This document shows, one piece after another, positions 60,679-64,000 of a stretch of 64,000 bases of DNA. Source of the stretch: Girardinichthys multiradiatus (taxonomy: Eukaryota > Chordata > Actinopteri > Cyprinodontiformes > Goodeidae); contig NC_061812.1 in assembly GCF_021462225.1 (NCBI RefSeq), positions 37,559,175-37,623,174 on the forward strand, read 5' to 3'. Every line of letters starts with the position of its first letter. Position 1 is the first letter of the stretch. The notes beneath the pieces were generated by a model. The model ran no database searches. It had not been told where the DNA came from and saw only the letters and a program-made list of their open reading frames with translations. The translations under genes were made by a program, and so were the position numbers.

Positions 60679-60689
60679 GTTGTCCACGT

Positions 60690-60785
60690 TCAGAGGAGAG
60701 AGACGTACGGGCAGCCTGTAGTCTTGTTGGGGACTCCGTGTATTCCTGCGCTAACTCCGGGCTCTCCGCCTTTCTGCCGCCGCAT
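60690..60785 (-). promoter_or_regulatory. Upstream ORF in adamts9 leader, ending 11 nt before main ATG
   Basis: The ATG at 60,783-60,785 opens 31 codons and ends TGA at 60,690-60,692, out of frame with adamts9. Further upstream ATGs at 60,890 (closing at 60,795) and 60,886 (closing at 60,635, overlapping the main start) lie in the same predicted leader. They count only if transcription starts near 61,000. Confidence 0.4.
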
Positions 60786-61025
60786 CCACTTCTATTACCG
60801 TCCACTCTGGCTGAGCTGGTGGTGTCCGGCCGGTGAAGGAGTGCAGAGCTGGGACGTGAACGCTTCGCGGACTCCCTGGCGAACATGCATACTGCAGAGA
60901 GAGAGGGGTGGGCTGCAGTTCGAACAGTCCACTGGCGATGGGCTCTGTTGAGCCCGTAAATTCTCTCCCCAGTATAGGGGAGGGATCAGATCAGGCAAGG
61001 TACTCTGGTGCTAGAGGGGAGCCGC

Positions 61026-61042
61026 TTATATACTACCGCCCC
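61026..61042 (-). promoter_or_regulatory. Candidate adamts9 core promoter (TATA box plus GC box)
   Basis: On the minus strand GGGGCGG (61,036-61,042) is followed a few bases later by TATATAA (61,026-61,032). This would start transcription near 61,000 and give a leader of about 320 nt. No transcript evidence is available here. Confidence 0.5.
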
Positions 61043-61059
61043 TGATAAGGGTGGTCGCA

Positions 61060-62542
61060 TACGTACACTTTGCAATATGACAGTTTTTTGTTGCTGCTGA
61101 GTATGCACAGCATGTACTGAACAACCAACCCTTTAATACGCATGTGGGTTTTTTAATAAGTTTGGATATTCACAGCTTTACAGACTGACAGGGCCGGCCC
61201 AGAATTAAACGGGGCTCTAAGCCTACCAGGCACCACCATGCTTAATTGGTTCCACATTTATTATTTAAAAGATTAGGTTGTCATTAAGCACTATTTAGTT
61301 GTAAATATGTCTGAACAATGTCTAAATGGTCCTTAGACCCCTCTGCTAAAATTGGTATATACTTAGCCTAAAAGTGCAACTTTCAAACCTAAATCATTAA
61401 ATCTAGACTAGGTTTAGGTGACAGATTTAGACAAATGCCACCAGAGAGGGCACTGGCAAGAAACACTGAGGGGCAGGGCCATGTGTGAGGATGAGTGGAG
61501 GGGGTTAAGTGGGGTTGTGGTCAGGAAGATGAGCAAAAGTGGCACCAAGCTTAAGTTGACATATTGAAACATGGAGAGTGAGCCGAGCAACGCTGGTAGT
61601 TTTGCCACAGACAGATCTTTTGAGGTGGATGATTTTTCACCCCCCTCGTCACCAGAGGTTGAGGGAGGCTTTATGAAGCCCAGTGGGCCTAAGTCTTGTC
61701 AGTTCCAGCTGCTGGCTAAAGACGCTGACTCAGTGATGACCGAGCTAGCGCCACTGAGCCATTGGACCACAGAATCGGGGCGCGTCTGATTGAGATTGTT
61801 AATATACCTGAAGGCGGAGCTGCGACATATACATGTACCAGCTGTCAAATGTCACAGCTGTGTATTTTGAGAAAAAACAACTGACTGAACTCACTCCATC
61901 AGGCTAAGTAATGAACCAACAATCATCTAATGCTGCTCTGTCTCATGTCGTCTGCAGGACCTTTGCAACTGTAATAGGGCAGGTACAAATAATAATTGTA
62001 ACAATTCTCCAATTAAGTGTCTCAGTAAGTCAGGATTTAGTAATTGCACAGAACACTTTGAATCTAAATAAAATGCTGTCATTAATGATTTTGTCTTCAG
62101 GATAACATATGATGTTTGGGAAACCCTACTTACAGATCATATCTCTATGGAAAAATTAGTTGATCTCAGTCCAAAGATTTTTAATGTCAGACTGTACATG
62201 GCTAGCTTTCCTTTCCTTCTTCCAGACTTTAATCTGTTTCCTTTGCATTGACTGCCAACTGAAACTCAGACATGTCACTATTGATGTAACAAATATTTAC
62301 ATGTTCAGGCTACAAGAAAAACACAAAACATGCATTTCAAAGAATTTGTAGGGCAAATAGACTGGCAGGCAATGCAAGGGGTAATTGTTTTTATTATTTC
62401 ATTAATTTGTTAATGTCCTGATAAATAGACAAATGTATAAAACACATAAAAGAATAAGATGATGTGATGAAGAACTGCATGAGATGGGCAACAATTCTTG
62501 GCACCATTAATAAAGCAATTTGCCTTTAAACTAATTCATCTT
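61060..62542. other. Upstream flank of adamts9
   Basis: Repeat-like patches near 61,190-61,240 and the small ORF at 61,571. No gene recognised. Confidence 0.4.
61571..61789 (+). other. Unidentified 72-codon ORF upstream of adamts9
   Basis: Reads MESEPSNAGSFATDRSFEVD and is acidic and Ser/Pro-rich. Preceded by repeat-like sequence (GGGCCGGCCCAGAATTAAAC near 61,191). It could be a first exon or the start of a decayed transposase. No family recognised. Confidence 0.2.
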
Positions 62543-62805
62543 TAAATGGTAAATGAACTGAACTTATATAGCACCTTTCCAGTCATACAGACCACTCAAA
62601 GCACTTTACACTAGAGCCACATTCACCCAATCGCACTCTCTAACACTCACACATTCATACACCGATACGCAGATCAGTAGGCAACTTGAGGTTAAGTGCC
62701 TTGCACAGGGGCACATCGACATATGGCAGGAGGAAGCTGGAATTGAACCCACAACCTTCTGATTGCAAGACGACTAGTCTTCCTACTGAGTAGTCGTCTT
62801 ACTGG
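62543..62805 (-). repeat. tRNA-derived SINE, copy 3, upstream of adamts9
   Basis: About 90% like copy 2 by eye over the body. The tRNA-like head is rearranged: a 10-bp inverted repeat (62,767-62,776 and 62,791-62,800) replaces the expected end of the A box (see findings). Confidence 0.8.
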
Positions 62806-64000
62806 GGTAAACATTCAAAATGACACAGAGGAACATTACTTGTAGCCACTAGATTGGATGAGGTACCCCAATAATGTTTGGGCTTGGTTGTTTTAGAGCA
62901 GTTTATGAAATAAAGAGTTTTTTGTCCTACACAAACATAAATAATGTATATGTCTAAATATATGGAGTTTGCTAAAGTCTGTTGGGACTTTAACCAGAAC
63001 AATGTACTTTGGTTAGCTGGGATTAGATTGATTTTTGGTAAGAAAGAATGGTGGAGAACCTGTGATGCTGTAGGCCCGTGTCTCTTCCAAAGGTTCTGGA
63101 AGTGTACAGTATCATGAAATCTATAAAGTACCAGGGGTTTTGAATTAAAATCTTGTGATCCCTTCTAGAGAATTGAAAATGTGTTGTTATTAAGTCTTCA
63201 ACAGAGAAATATTTCACAAGACACAAAGCCAACCTTCTTCCTTGGTCCCACTCCTAAATCCTGCAGCCATTGTGTAAACAGGCATGGTCAGAGATCCCTC
63301 TCTCTGTATGCTAAAATGTTATACAAGAGGACAATGTTCTGTCCTATTGGTAAAAGAAGATTTTACAAATTATTCATCCCCCACTGAATAAATGTACTTT
63401 AAGGGTTTTTACACATCTTTACCAGTAGCTCCAATAAATGTGATGAGTATTGCAGGCAATGTCCAGATTTTAAAATAATCAATCTAAGACAATTATGAAA
63501 ATTCATTCAGGAAATTAATAAGTGAAAAAATCTTAGATAGCATACATGATGAAGATGGCCATATCTATTTTTACAGAGACAATATACAACATTTCATTGA
63601 CCTTATCAAGGGAAAAATGCATAGTACTCGGTTATAGCAATGATTGGTAATTTCCATATTTAGTCCCTGGGCAGGTTGTTGTTAAGATTAAAAAATGTAC
63701 AGAAATTTATGAAAGTAATGGTAGAACAATGTACAATGAATAATTACAATTCTTTATCTTGTATACATTTGCAATAAATTATAAATTACAATCTTCCTAA
63801 AACCAGTCAAATCATTCTAACTATAGCCCTACTGACACTTTGACATTGGGTCAATATTTAAACGAATACATTTTGCAAACCTTTAAATGAAATAAATCAT
63901 ATGGTTAATGGTGACATCGGGGTCATGATTCCTGTTTTAGTCTGATTTAGTGCAAGGATTCTAATCATGAAGTCCAGTTACTTAGGAAACCGGAAAGCTT
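62806..64000. other. Distal upstream flank
   Basis: AT-rich. The part at 63,060-63,440 resembles interspersed fish repeats by eye (GCAGCCATTGTGTAAACAGG), with no definable ends. Confidence 0.35.

Noticed and set aside
41..60678. Assignment to adamts20
   Set aside because: Same architecture, but [15 protein letters not shown] and many other stretches fit remembered ADAMTS9 better. A tree would settle it.
60783..60785. Upstream ATG as the adamts9 start
   Set aside because: Out of frame with the signal peptide and closed by TGA before the main ATG.

Overview
The window is vertebrate nuclear DNA, almost certainly from a teleost fish. It shows large GT-AG introns, an AT-rich background, many Tc1/mariner relics with teleost-type terminal repeats, an L2/CR1-like LINE, a tRNA-derived SINE and (GT)n arrays. 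I cannot name the species.

One host gene fills positions 41 to about 61,000, on the minus strand: adamts9, a secreted GON-1-subfamily ADAMTS metalloprotease. I resolved 33 coding exons, all with GT-AG borders and consistent phases: 5,200 coding nt, or 1,733 codons plus one base. They encode signal peptide, prodomain with furin site, reprolysin catalytic domain with its HELGH zinc motif, disintegrin-like domain, TSR1, cysteine-rich domain, spacer, and 14 further TSRs, 15 in all. The gene leaves the left edge at the end of TSR15. The GON domain, stop codon and 3' UTR must lie left of position 1.

Layout from right to left, the direction of transcription. At 61.05-64.0 kb is upstream DNA with one SINE and weak repeat remnants. 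At 60.58-61.04 kb lie a TATA/GC-box candidate promoter, a 5' UTR with upstream ATGs, and exon 1. Exons 2-4 (prodomain) cover 60.34-53.2 kb and enclose an intact-ORF DD36E-type mariner copy sitting inside an older Tc1 relic. Exons 5-9 (catalytic) cover 51.9-46.0 kb, and intron 8 holds a GC-rich, internally deleted LINE on the opposite strand. Exons 10-18 (disintegrin to spacer) cover 44.5-37.2 kb. Exons 19-33 (TSR array) cover 35.8 kb to 41, with intron 22 holding a second, inverted DD36E copy, intron 28 a MITE, a 1.5 kb TIR element and a repeat-poor block, intron 30 two Tc1 elements, and intron 32 an L2-like LINE ending against exon 32.

The introns are a layered transposon record. About a dozen decayed Tc1 copies of one family form the oldest layer. 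Younger SINE, hAT and DD36E elements are nested in them. The SINE shares its 3' tail with the L2-like LINE in the same window, as expected of a parasite-partner pair. No RNA gene, second complete host gene, CRISPR array or prokaryotic feature was found. I found no convincing new biological system. The most notable points are the SINE-LINE tail pair, the inverted pair of DD36E transposons with complementary lesions, and the upstream-ATG-rich leader of adamts9.
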